NCBI GenBank assembly: GCA_030587435.1
Contig: JAUQZC010000015.1
Location: forward strand, 1 to 8,140
Source of the DNA: Candidatus Baldrarchaeota archaeon
Lineage (GTDB): Archaea; Asgardarchaeota; Baldrarchaeia; Baldrarchaeales; DXJG01
Reading direction: 5' to 3'
Length of the DNA: 8,140 nt
The notes under the pieces were generated by a model. The model saw only the letters and a program-made list of their open reading frames with translations. It was not told the DNA's origin and ran no database searches. The first letter of the stretch is position 1; every line of letters begins with the position of its first letter. Both the position numbers and the translations under genes were made by a program. Of this stretch, positions 1 to 6,060 are shown piece after piece.

Positions 1-1
1 T

Positions 2-331
2 AGACAGTTGAATGGACGCTACAAAGTTAAAGCTTCAAAAATTCTACCCTTATTTGAAAAAGCTAAGAGTCTTATTCGAGAATTCGATGATATTTCTTTT
101 GTATGGGTTCCAAGAGAAGAGAACAGTGAAGCAGATTTCTTGAGTAGAAAGGCCTACAAAGAATATGTAACAGCTAATCCTGACGCTTTAAAGAAGTATA
201 AACAGTTTCTTGCAACTGAAAAACAAAAACAACTCATGGACAAACTAAATATCAAATATCCGTTTTACATTTCAAAACGTGAAGCATCTAAACTTATCTC
301 ACAAAAACTGAAACAAAAGAGAAGGGTTTAA
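2..331 (+). CDS. rnhA: Ribonuclease HI, C-terminal part (5' end outside window), with basic C-terminal extension
   Basis: The reading frame is open to the left edge (codons R-Q-L-N-G-R-Y from base 2), so the TTG at 8 is probably an internal Leu codon, not a start. RNase HI cuts the RNA strand of RNA-DNA hybrids. What is seen is the end of the fold: NGRYKVK, a helix (LPLFEKAKSLIREF), the strand FVWVPREEN, then SEADFLSRKAY, where the Asp at 134-136 matches the last metal-binding Asp of the family. The other catalytic residues lie outside the window. After the domain come about 60 extra residues rich in Lys, including ATEKQKQLMDKLNIKYP and ISKREASKLI. This resembles a small helical module that I recall at the ends of other nucleic-acid proteins; that link is from memory. 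The family call is firm; the role of the extension is inference. Confidence 0.85.
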   Translation, partial: RQLNGRYKVKASKILPLFEKAKSLIREFDDISFVWVPREENSEADFLSRKAYKEYVTANPDALKKYKQFLATEKQKQLMDKLNIKYPFYISKREASKLISQKLKQKRRV

Positions 332-374
332 AGCCAAGAATAAATAGATATCAAATCAAATTCATTTATGTTGT

Positions 375-383
375 GAGGTGGAG
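375..383 (+). promoter_or_regulatory. Shine-Dalgarno site GAGGTGGAG deciding a TTG start
   Basis: GAGGTG at 375-380 matches the archaeal anti-SD and stands 6 bases before the TTG at 387. The GTG at 378 lies inside this site, so it is a poor start even though it is in frame. A weak TATA-like AATAAATA at 339-346 could be the promoter, but read-through from the RNase H gene is also possible. Confidence 0.6.
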
Positions 384-386
384 TTT

Positions 387-1940
387 TTGAACATTATATT
401 TGTGGATCAATCTAATATTGAAAGTGTTAATGTTTATAGAAATGCTGCAATCGTAAAGAGAAGTTTTCCTGTTGAATTGACCAAAGGAGAGAACGAGATA
501 AAATTGCTGAACATTGAAAATACTGTTGTTCCAGATTCAATAAGAGTTTTCGCCACTAAAGATGTTAAAATTAGAAACGTGGAGTTTTCAGTGGTTAAAA
601 AACCTGCAGAGGAAATCGACGTTGAGATGAAGAAAAAGTTGCTGAACGAGTTGAGAAACCTGGAAAATCAAAAAGAAATCCTGGAAAATGAAATAAATGG
701 CATTAAACGAGTGATTAGTGCCATAGATGACTCCATGGGTAGAATAATAATGTCCTTTGGTAAAAAAGCTGTAGCAGGAAGGGCTGAGGAAGAAAATTTC
801 ACCAAAACTCTCAAATATTTAACAGATGTGCGAAAAGAAAATTTAAGACAGCGGGTTGAAAAAGAAAAAGAGCTAAGAAAAGTAAATATTCAAATAGAAC
901 AAATCAAAAGTCAATTAACTCCAGGAGAGAAAAGAGAATTAAAAGAAATAGGTGTATTAACTTTATTTGCTTCAACAGCTACCAGTGCAAAACATATTTT
1001 TAAAGTAGAATACAATGTGACAAATGTTTCATGGAAACCGGCATACGACTTAATTTTACAAGATGGAGAAGTCATCTTAACGATGTACGCTAAAATTTTG
1101 CAAAGAACAACTGTGCCATGGGAAAATGTTCCGCTAACTGTTTCCACGAAAACTATTCAACCTGTTTTTAAACCGGAGCCAAAACCTTGGTACATAGAGA
1201 GAATGAAACCAAGACCTCGAATGGAAGTGCCCACAACTATTAAAGCCATGGCACTTAAAGTTCCTAAAGCTTTAAAAGCTGAAGTTGAAGCTGAAAAGGA
1301 ACTTGCATTTGAAGAAGCTGCCATAGTTGAAGGAGAATATTTAACATTCGAAATAAAGGAGCCTATATCATTATATCCAAATAAACCTCAACTTGCACTC
1401 TTAACCTCTCAAAAAATAAGTGGCAAAACAAAATATGTCTGGTATGCATTTAGACAACCCGGGTTTATAGAAATCGTGGAGTTTGAGAACCCTGAGCTTA
1501 GCATATCTCCAGGAGAATGCAGAATATTCAAAGGAGACATATTTGTAGGTGTGACAAGTCTACCATACGTGGCTCCTGGACAAAAAATTGAACTCGCAAC
1601 AACATGGGAAGAAAACATTGAAACAAGAAGAAAACTAATACGAAGAGAGGAAAAGAGGAAAGGTTTGCTAAGAGATAAAGCATACATAAGATACACCTAT
1701 AGGCTCACAACAATAAACCATAAGAAAACATCTGTAAACGCAGAGATAATAGATCAAATACCAGTAGCAAAAGATCCAGAAATAGAAGTATCACTAGAAA
1801 AAGTCTACATCGAACCCGTAGAAACAAACATGGGAATATTAAAGTGGAAGTTCGAAATAAAGCCAGAAGAAAAGAAAGAAGTCGAATATACATTCATCGT
1901 AAAGTTTCCACCAGACTACGAAATAGCAAACCTACCTTAA
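387..1940 (+). CDS. DUF4140/DUF4139 coiled-coil protein (MuiA-like family)
   Basis: The protein has 517 residues from TTG 387, or 520 from GTG 378. Residues about 8-70 form a beta-rich N-terminal domain typical of DUF4140 (VNVYRNAAIVKRSF, then VPDSIRVFATKDVKIRNVEF). A long charged helical segment at about 75-180 should be a coiled coil. The C-terminal DUF4139 domain opens with YNVTNVSWKPAYDLIL and TTVPWENVPLTVST, and continues after a Pro/Lys/Glu-rich linker (about 262-315) with FENPELSISPGECRIFKGDIFVG and INHKKTSVNAEIIDQIPVA. Bacterial relatives are often labelled mucoidy inhibitor MuiA, but the biochemical role of the family is not established. I see no signal peptide or membrane segment, so a cytoplasmic location is likely. 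It follows the RNase H gene by about 55 bases and may share its transcript. The family call is strong; the function is unknown. Confidence 0.85.
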   Translation: MNIIFVDQSNIESVNVYRNAAIVKRSFPVELTKGENEIKLLNIENTVVPDSIRVFATKDVKIRNVEFSVVKKPAEEIDVEMKKKLLNELRNLENQKEILENEINGIKRVISAIDDSMGRIIMSFGKKAVAGRAEEENFTKTLKYLTDVRKENLRQRVEKEKELRKVNIQIEQIKSQLTPGEKRELKEIGVLTLFASTATSAKHIFKVEYNVTNVSWKPAYDLILQDGEVILTMYAKILQRTTVPWENVPLTVSTKTIQPVFKPEPKPWYIERMKPRPRMEVPTTIKAMALKVPKALKAEVEAEKELAFEEAAIVEGEYLTFEIKEPISLYPNKPQLALLTSQKISGKTKYVWYAFRQPGFIEIVEFENPELSISPGECRIFKGDIFVGVTSLPYVAPGQKIELATTWEENIETRRKLIRREEKRKGLLRDKAYIRYTYRLTTINHKKTSVNAEIIDQIPVAKDPEIEVSLEKVYIEPVETNMGILKWKFEIKPEEKKEVEYTFIVKFPPDYEIANLP

Positions 1941-1993
1941 CAACTTAAAGCAAAACAACTTAAAATCTGAAACACATCCCCTAGAATAAATTA

Positions 1994-2002
1994 AATTTAT
2001 AT
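1994..2002 (+). promoter_or_regulatory. TATA box for the zinc-ribbon/TM2 gene
   Basis: AATTTATAT is a good archaeal TATA match in an AT-rich gap. It predicts a transcription start near 2025 and a leader of about 20 bases that contains the SD site GGCGGGTG (2031-2038). Upstream in the same gap, CAACTTAAA occurs at 1941-1949 and again at 1956-1964; its meaning is unknown. Confidence 0.5.
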
Positions 2003-2044
2003 GAAGTGTAAGGATTCATTACTTGAGGACGGCGGGTGTTAAGA

Positions 2045-2524
2045 ATGCCTTTCTGTAAAAGATGCGGCAGCCATATACCTGAAGACGCAAGATTTTGCCC
2101 TTATTGCGGAGCTGAACAGCCCATTGCGGTAACTCCCGCTACACCAACCATTCCCGCAACAACATTTGAGAAAAAAGATCCGGGTTTAACGGCGCTTATA
2201 GCTATTGTAGCTGGATTTTTCGGCTTGTGGGGTGTTGGCCACATCTATATAGGGAAAGTAGCTAGAGGAATAGCTCTTCTCATCCTCGGCATAATAATTC
2301 AATGGTTCTTAGGAATAGCGTTTTTCATGGCAACGTTTTTTGGCATGACGTTTGGACCTTATGGTATGATGCATGGCCCCGGAGTTATAGGTTTAATGCT
2401 GTTTGCCAGTGTAATTTGGATGATTATTATTCTAGTGGGCTTAATCTGGCAGGCATATGACGCTTATAACTTAGCCAAGTATTACAATAACTATGTACAA
2501 ACCTATCAAAGGCCACCATGGTAG
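2045..2524 (+). CDS. Zinc-ribbon plus TM2-type membrane protein
   Basis: The protein has 159 residues from ATG 2045. The in-frame GTG at 2036 lies inside the SD site, and ATG 2045 is 6 bases after it. Residues 1-25 are a short zinc ribbon with two CxxC pairs (CKRC near the start, then FCPYCG), followed by a Pro/Thr/Ala-rich linker (about 27-45). The rest is membrane: DPGLTALIAIVAGFFG, then GVGHIYIGKVARGIALLIL, which is the TM2-domain pattern (G-x-G-H-x-Y-x-G between two helices). Extra hydrophobic stretches follow, with a Gly/Met-rich loop (TFGPYGMMHGPG). The C-terminal helix (ASVIWMIIILVGLIWQAYDAYNLAKYY) ends in a short polar tail. This architecture is common in archaea and bacteria, but its function is unknown. 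The ribbon should face the cytoplasm. It has its own promoter and ends 89 bases before vapB. Confidence 0.8.
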   Translation: MPFCKRCGSHIPEDARFCPYCGAEQPIAVTPATPTIPATTFEKKDPGLTALIAIVAGFFGLWGVGHIYIGKVARGIALLILGIIIQWFLGIAFFMATFFGMTFGPYGMMHGPGVIGLMLFASVIWMIIILVGLIWQAYDAYNLAKYYNNYVQTYQRPPW

Positions 2525-2570
2525 GTCGTCGTAAATGTGAATTTGATAAATTTCTGTCTACGGAGAAACA

Positions 2571-2578
2571 TTTATACT
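2571..2578 (+). promoter_or_regulatory. TATA box of the vapBC-dehydratase unit
   Basis: TTTATACT lies 36-43 bases before the vapB ATG at 2614, which predicts a transcription start near 2600 and a very short leader. It is the only clear promoter before the three closely packed genes that follow. Confidence 0.55.
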
Positions 2579-2579
2579 A

Positions 2580-2612
2580 TGTACGACAAATTAGTGTACA
2601 TTGGTGTGTACA
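2580..2612 (+). promoter_or_regulatory. Candidate VapB operator: repeated TGTAC/GTGTACA
   Basis: TGTAC occurs at 2580-2584. The heptamer GTGTACA occurs at 2594-2600 and 2606-2612, exactly 12 bases apart, and its TGTACA core is self-complementary. The block lies between the TATA box and the start codon and covers the predicted transcription start. Ribbon-helix-helix antitoxins commonly bind short repeats in this place and repress their own operon. That VapB binds here is inference. Confidence 0.45.
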
Positions 2613-2613
2613 A

Positions 2614-2832
2614 ATGAGTTCTACATTTAGTATCAGGCTACCTAAAAAGCTAAGGGAAGAAATGAAGAAATATTCAGAGGTTGATTGGGCAGATGAAATA
2701 AGGAAGTGCATTAAAGAAAAAATAAATAAATTGAAACTGGAGGAAATTCTTACCAAAGCAAGAACTTTAAGAGAAAAAATGATGGAAGAAATAAATCATG
2801 CAGAACTGATCAGAGAGGATAGAGAAAAATGA
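2614..2832 (+). CDS. vapB: VapB-type ribbon-helix-helix antitoxin
   Basis: The product has 72 residues. I chose ATG 2614 because the protein then opens with the RHH strand, SSTFSIRLPKKLREEMKKY, and a TATA box sits just upstream. A longer reading from ATG 2518 would start inside the previous gene, cross the promoter and add 32 residues with no family features. Residues 4-9 form the DNA-binding strand, and the two RHH helices follow (about 11-19 and 23-38, VDWADEIRKCIKEKINK). The charged C-terminal half (about 39-72) is the expected toxin-binding arm. Its stop overlaps the vapC start by four bases (ATGA), the usual arrangement of antitoxin before toxin. It should neutralise VapC and repress the operon. 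Confidence 0.85.
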   Translation: MSSTFSIRLPKKLREEMKKYSEVDWADEIRKCIKEKINKLKLEEILTKARTLREKMMEEINHAELIREDREK

Positions 2833-3248
2833 AAATTGTCTTAGATTCCAGCGCCATTGCAGCTTTATTTTTTAAAGATCCTTTTTCTAATGCTGTTGAA
2901 AGAACTCTAAAGCATTACGATGAATACTATACTGTTGATTTTGCGGTAGCCGAAGTTACAAATGTAGCTTGGAAACGAATAACCTTATTCAGCGAAGATC
3001 AAGAAATTATTAAAAAAGCGCTAGATGCCGCAATAAACTTTATAGAAACTTTGTGTTATGTTGTTTCTACTAACAAGTTATATAAAGATGCATTAAACAT
3101 AGGTATTAATACGAGAATTACCATCTATGATGCAGTTTTTCTCGCTCTTGCAAATGCTCTAAAAACTAAACTATTAACATGTGATACTAAATTGAAAAAT
3201 AGACTAACAGGGACAAAATATTTCGATCTATTACAATACCCAACATGA
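2829..3248 (+). CDS. vapC: VapC-type PIN-domain ribonuclease toxin
   Basis: The product has 139 residues, the normal length for a VapC toxin. The PIN-domain acidic residues are all present: Asp6 (KIVLDSSAIAAL), Glu42 (DFAVAEVTN), Asp101 (ITIYDAVFLALA) and Asp119 (LLTCDTKL). These bind Mg or Mn and cut RNA; known VapC targets include tRNA and rRNA, but this target cannot be read from sequence. The active site looks intact, so the toxin is probably functional and held by the VapB encoded just before it. The next gene starts only 17 bases after its stop, so toxin and enzyme are likely on one transcript. Confidence 0.9.
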   Translation: MKIVLDSSAIAALFFKDPFSNAVERTLKHYDEYYTVDFAVAEVTNVAWKRITLFSEDQEIIKKALDAAINFIETLCYVVSTNKLYKDALNIGINTRITIYDAVFLALANALKTKLLTCDTKLKNRLTGTKYFDLLQYPT

Positions 3249-3255
3249 TATAACT

Positions 3256-3261
3256 GGTGGG
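3256..3261 (+). promoter_or_regulatory. Shine-Dalgarno site GGTGGG deciding the dehydratase start
   Basis: GGTGGG stands 4 bases before ATG 3266. The in-frame GTG at 3257 is part of this site and would add only Met-Gly-Ser, so it is the less likely start. Confidence 0.55.
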
Positions 3262-3265
3262 AAGT

Positions 3266-4222
3266 ATGATATCCTTAAAGAATGTTTTCCAAGCTTATTT
3301 CAAAATAAAAAACTATGTCAGGAAAACACCATTAGATTTCTCTTCAATTTTAAGTAACGTAGCTAAGGCAAATGTCTTTCTTAAACTGGAAAATTATCAG
3401 GTTACAGGTTCATTTAAAATACGTGGAGCCCTTAACAAAATAATTAAAAACTTAAACCGTGCCAAGAAAAGAGGAGTAATAACTGCTTCAACAGGCAACC
3501 ATGGATTAGCAGTAGCCTACGCCTCCAAAATATTTAATGTTAAAAGCAAAATTATAGTAGCTACCAATGTTTCTAAAGTAAAGTTGAACAAAATAAAACA
3601 GTACGGCTCTGAAATAGTTTTTCATGGGAAAGATTATGATGAAGCAGAGGAATACGCTAAAAAACTCGCAGAACAAGAAAGTCTCATCTATATTTCACCC
3701 TATAACGATTTAGATATAATTGAGGCAAATGCAACAATAGCTCTAGAAACCTTCACGGATAACCCTGACATCGATACTTTTATTGTTCCAATAGGCGGAG
3801 GAGGTCTAATTTCAGGTATTGCATTTCTTTCAAAAAAAGTTTCAAAGGATATAGGAGTTATTGGTGTTCAATCTGAAAACTCGCCTGCAATGTACGAATC
3901 CATTAAAAAAGGAAAAATAGTTAAGGTTCCTTTAAAGCCTAGTTTAGCTGACGGTTTACATGGAAATGTTGAAGAAAATTCAATTACATTCGACTTTGTA
4001 CAAAAATATGTAGACGAAATAATTCTTGTTTCCGAGGAAGACATAAGGCAAGCGATTAAATTTAGCTTAGAAAAATTGGGAATATTAATTGAAGGATCAG
4101 CTGCCGTAACTATAGCTTCCATACTAAATAAAAAATGGAAATCTAGCGGAAAAAATGTGTGCTTAATAATTAGTGGGGGAAACATTGATATTCAGTATGT
4201 TAAGGAAGTTCTCTCCAGATAA
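3266..4222 (+). CDS. PLP-dependent threonine/serine dehydratase-like enzyme (fold type II, no ACT domain)
   Basis: The product has 318 residues from ATG 3266. The fold-type II PLP enzyme signature is complete: KLENYQVTGSFKIRGA with the Schiff-base lysine at about Lys51, the phosphate/substrate loop ASTGNHG (about 74-80), the glycine loop PIGGGGL (about 175-181), EGSAAV near 276 and SGGNID near 303. The length matches catabolic threonine/serine ammonia-lyases and serine racemases; there is no C-terminal ACT domain for isoleucine feedback. The likely reaction is deamination of L-threonine to 2-oxobutanoate or L-serine to pyruvate. Hydroxyaspartate ammonia-lyase and hydroxyectoine-type EutB dehydratases share these motifs, so the substrate is not certain. 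One difference is IIEANATIALE, where family members usually have AGQGT. It follows vapC by 17 bases and probably shares its promoter. Confidence 0.8.
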   Translation: MISLKNVFQAYFKIKNYVRKTPLDFSSILSNVAKANVFLKLENYQVTGSFKIRGALNKIIKNLNRAKKRGVITASTGNHGLAVAYASKIFNVKSKIIVATNVSKVKLNKIKQYGSEIVFHGKDYDEAEEYAKKLAEQESLIYISPYNDLDIIEANATIALETFTDNPDIDTFIVPIGGGGLISGIAFLSKKVSKDIGVIGVQSENSPAMYESIKKGKIVKVPLKPSLADGLHGNVEENSITFDFVQKYVDEIILVSEEDIRQAIKFSLEKLGILIEGSAAVTIASILNKKWKSSGKNVCLIISGGNIDIQYVKEVLSR

Positions 4223-4238
4223 AATGAATTTAGCAGTA

Positions 4239-4257
4239 ATGTTTTAAATGAAAACAT
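4239..4257 (+). terminator. AT-rich inverted repeat after the dehydratase gene
   Basis: ATGTTTT at 4239-4245 and AAAACAT at 4251-4257 are complementary around a 5-base loop, 17 bases after the dehydratase stop. A 7-bp AT-rich stem is weak, and archaeal termination usually depends on T-runs, so this is only a candidate end of the vapBC-dehydratase transcript. A perfect 10-base palindrome, AGCACGTGCT, follows at 4266-4275 with unknown role. Confidence 0.25.
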
Positions 4258-4301
4258 CGTTTCCTAGCACGTGCTTTAAAATTTACTGTGAAAATAAAGT
4301 G

Positions 4302-4346
4302 TTTTAGATGCTTGTTATTTGTTTGAAACCTTACACATTTTAGATG
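4302..4346 (+). repeat. Direct repeat TTTTAGATG upstream of the ECF promoter
   Basis: TTTTAGATG occurs at 4302-4310 and 4338-4346. The first copy continues as CTTGTTA and the second as TTGTTA, so the similarity extends beyond the core with one extra base. The 36-base spacing and the position 22-66 bases before the TATA box suit a transcription-factor site. The factor is unknown. Confidence 0.35.
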
Positions 4347-4367
4347 TTGTTAATTTTTCGAGAAAAC

Positions 4368-4375
4368 TTTATATA
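4368..4375 (+). promoter_or_regulatory. TATA box of the ECF transporter gene
   Basis: TTTATATA is the best TATA match in the gap. It predicts a transcription start near 4397 and a leader of about 50 bases ending in the strong SD GGAGGTTA (4437-4444), 4 bases before ATG 4449. Confidence 0.6.
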
Positions 4376-4391
4376 TGGCTTTGAACTATAC

Positions 4392-4423
4392 AAGTTTGAA
4401 CTTTAATATTAAAGCTTAAACTT
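4392..4423 (+). promoter_or_regulatory. 32-base near-perfect palindrome over the predicted transcription start
   Basis: The left arm AAGTTTGAACTTTAAT (4392-4407) and the right arm ATTAAAGCTTAAACTT (4408-4423) are complementary at 14 of 16 positions with no spacer. One of the two misfits would be a G-U pair in RNA. The left part also holds TTTGAACT (4395-4402), which repeats at 4380-4387, 15 bases upstream. Placed just downstream of the TATA box, this fits a repressor operator better than an RNA element. Repressors that control vitamin genes in archaea, such as RbkR and ThiR, act this way, but I cannot assign one here. Confidence 0.5.
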
Positions 4424-4448
4424 TTATATGCAGGCTGGAGGTTAAGCA

Positions 4449-5228
4449 ATGAACCCCTTTGGATTAGTTGGTGAACGTTCAAAAGCTTATTATGTTGCGG
4501 CTACTGGGATGATGACGGCTCTGGTCTTTGTTCTTACCTCGATTTTTCAAATATCGATTGTTGCAACCAAAGGATATTTTAATGTCGGTGAAATTGGCGT
4601 ATATATTTCTGCACTGCTCTTTGGTCCCTATGTTGGGGCTTTTGCAGGCGGTGTTGGAAGCGCTCTCGCCGATATGGCCACAGGCTACTCCGTATATGCT
4701 CCAGGCACTCTTATAATAAAGGGTTGTGAAGGATATTTAGCTGGGATTTTACTTCAACGTTTTCAAGGAAAAGCGAAAAAAATATTACCCGTTGTTTTAG
4801 GTCTAGTTGTTGCTCTCTGCATAGGAGTAATTGGGGTATTATATTATAATTCAGTTTGGGACTTCGTATTAGGCATATACATTAATCCTTCTGGTGGAGA
4901 GACCCCACTTTTGGATATATCCTTCCTTAGGGTATCTATTTCGTTAAATTCGATATTTTGGATAATTATAGCTATTATTTCTGGCGTGACTATCGCGTAT
5001 ATTGGAACCATGGTTAGCCCAGACATTTCAAGTCTCGTCCTTGCAGTTTTAATTGCAGGGGGTACTATGGTCCTAGGATACTTCCTTTATGAATACTTCA
5101 TTTTGTATGCTATCCTAGGAATGGAAGTAGTTGCCGTCGTTGAAGTACCCTTCAACATAGGACAGGCAGTGGTGGGTCTAATAATTTCTATTCCTATCGT
5201 GAGAACCTTGAAAAAAGTCTTCGAATAA
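4449..5228 (+). CDS. ECF transporter S component (substrate-binding membrane subunit)
   Basis: The product has 259 residues and is strongly hydrophobic. The N-terminal half carries the ECF S-component pattern GYFNVGEIGVYISALLFGPYVGAFAGGVGSALADMATGY, followed by YAPGTLIIKGCEGYLAG. The C-terminal end EVPFNIGQAVVGLIISIPIVRTLKK is also typical of the family. These small membrane proteins bind a vitamin or precursor and pair with a shared T subunit and ATPases for uptake. The substrate (riboflavin, thiamine precursor, biotin, queuosine precursor and others) cannot be told from sequence alone. A middle section (about 113-190), with two hydrophobic stretches around a polar loop (NPSGGETPLLD), makes it longer than the usual 170-200 residues. 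No T or ATPase subunit is in the window, so it probably shares a module encoded elsewhere. The gene is alone on its transcript, behind an elaborate control region. Confidence 0.8.
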   Translation: MNPFGLVGERSKAYYVAATGMMTALVFVLTSIFQISIVATKGYFNVGEIGVYISALLFGPYVGAFAGGVGSALADMATGYSVYAPGTLIIKGCEGYLAGILLQRFQGKAKKILPVVLGLVVALCIGVIGVLYYNSVWDFVLGIYINPSGGETPLLDISFLRVSISLNSIFWIIIAIISGVTIAYIGTMVSPDISSLVLAVLIAGGTMVLGYFLYEYFILYAILGMEVVAVVEVPFNIGQAVVGLIISIPIVRTLKKVFE

Positions 5229-5425
5229 TTTTTACAATTCCCGTGGGAAATGATATAATTCAAAAGTTCCAAAAATATGTTGGCTCTATCCTTCCATCCA
5301 GAACTTACTAACCAACCACCAAATATACCACGGTAACTAAAACTGTTAACTTTGTTAATTAGATTTCTTGTCTTGTTACAAAAATATTAAGAAATTTCAG
5401 AACAATAATGATGTAATAGGAAATG

Positions 5426-5436
5426 TTTTAAGTATA
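5426..5436 (+). promoter_or_regulatory. TATA-like box for a leaderless dimethylargininase-like transcript
   Basis: TTTTAAGTATA is centred about 24 bases before ATG 5455, the spacing expected if transcription starts at the A of the start codon. There is no SD before that ATG, which agrees with a leaderless message. The rest of the gap (5229-5425) holds no feature I can name. Confidence 0.4.
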
Positions 5437-5454
5437 AAGACTAGATTTGCATCT

Positions 5455-6060
5455 ATGGACAGGTTGTTTGATCGTGTAGTTGTTTGTCCGCCAGCAAAAA
5501 CTTATGTTAATTGCGTCTCTACCAACCCGGAGCACGATACTATTGATGTGAATTTGGCTTTGAAACAACATCAAGAATATGTAAATATCCTTAGGGAAAA
5601 CGATATTCATGTAATTGAGCTTGAACCCCAGGAGAAGTATCCTGATAGTTGTTTCGTGCAGGATACCGCAGTAATAGGAACTAAAATAGCGGTTATTTGT
5701 AGATTTGGGGAAAAATCTAGGAGAGGAGAAGAGGAAATTATAAGGAAAATTCTTGAAAAAGAAATGCCAGTAAGAAGTATTAAGGCTCCTGGGACCTTGG
5801 AGGGAGGAGATGTTTTAGTGACCGATCAAGGCATAATTTTTGTTGGAGAGACTAAAAGAACAAACAGAAACGGCATTAATCAACTTGCACGATGTTTTCC
5901 TCATATTAATGTAGAAGTCGTACCTGTTTCAGGTATTCTTCACTTAATGTCAGCATGCAGCTACCTGGGGAGTAAAACAATCGTCATGTGCCCTAAATAT
6001 GTTGATCCAAGCATTTTTCAAGGCTTTAAGCTCATTAAGGTGCCAGAAGAAGAAACATGA
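5455..6060 (+). CDS. Dimethylargininase (DDAH)-like amidinohydrolase, C-terminally truncated
   Basis: The product has 201 residues from ATG 5455. An in-frame TTG at 5368 would add 29 Asn/Lys-rich residues with no family similarity, while DDAH proteins normally begin close to FDRVVVCPPAKTYVN. The family hydrolyses methylated arginines to citrulline, and relatives act on arginine or transfer amidino groups. Visible motifs are PDSCFVQD (about 63-70), LEGGD (Glu116 to Asp119), GETKRTNRNG (about 131-140) and the catalytic-His segment SGILHLMSACSYLG (His163). The bacterial enzyme has about 254 residues, with its catalytic Cys near the end in a GGxxC segment. Here a stop follows FKLIKVPEEET, so about 55 residues and the Cys are missing. 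No other frame of the following 140 bases encodes them. It is either a decayed gene or a non-catalytic relative. Confidence 0.75.
   Translation: MDRLFDRVVVCPPAKTYVNCVSTNPEHDTIDVNLALKQHQEYVNILRENDIHVIELEPQEKYPDSCFVQDTAVIGTKIAVICRFGEKSRRGEEEIIRKILEKEMPVRSIKAPGTLEGGDVLVTDQGIIFVGETKRTNRNGINQLARCFPHINVEVVPVSGILHLMSACSYLGSKTIVMCPKYVDPSIFQGFKLIKVPEEET

Noticed and set aside
2518..2613. Longer VapB start at ATG 2518
   Set aside because: It would begin inside the TM2 gene and read through the TATA box and repeats; the family begins at the RHH strand.
4422..4428. Second TATA-like TTTTATA before the ECF gene
   Set aside because: It would place the transcription start at or after ATG 4449, leaving the strong SD outside the message.
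5238..5249. Palindrome TTCCCGTGGGAA after the ECF gene as a terminator
   Set aside because: A 2-base loop is too tight for an RNA hairpin and no T-run follows.
5401..5420. C-box-like AATGATGTA as part of a C/D box guide RNA
   Set aside because: No D box (CTGA) or paired C'/D' elements lie at the right distance.
5368..5454. Longer dimethylargininase start at TTG 5368
   Set aside because: It adds 29 Asn/Lys-rich residues with no family similarity, while ATG 5455 has a TATA-like box at leaderless spacing.
3266..6060. A hydroxyectoine-type (EutB-like) catabolic cluster with the transporter and amidinohydrolase
   Set aside because: Only one gene could fit; the transporter is an ECF S component with a separate promoter, the amidinohydrolase is truncated, and no EutC/D/E-type partners are present.
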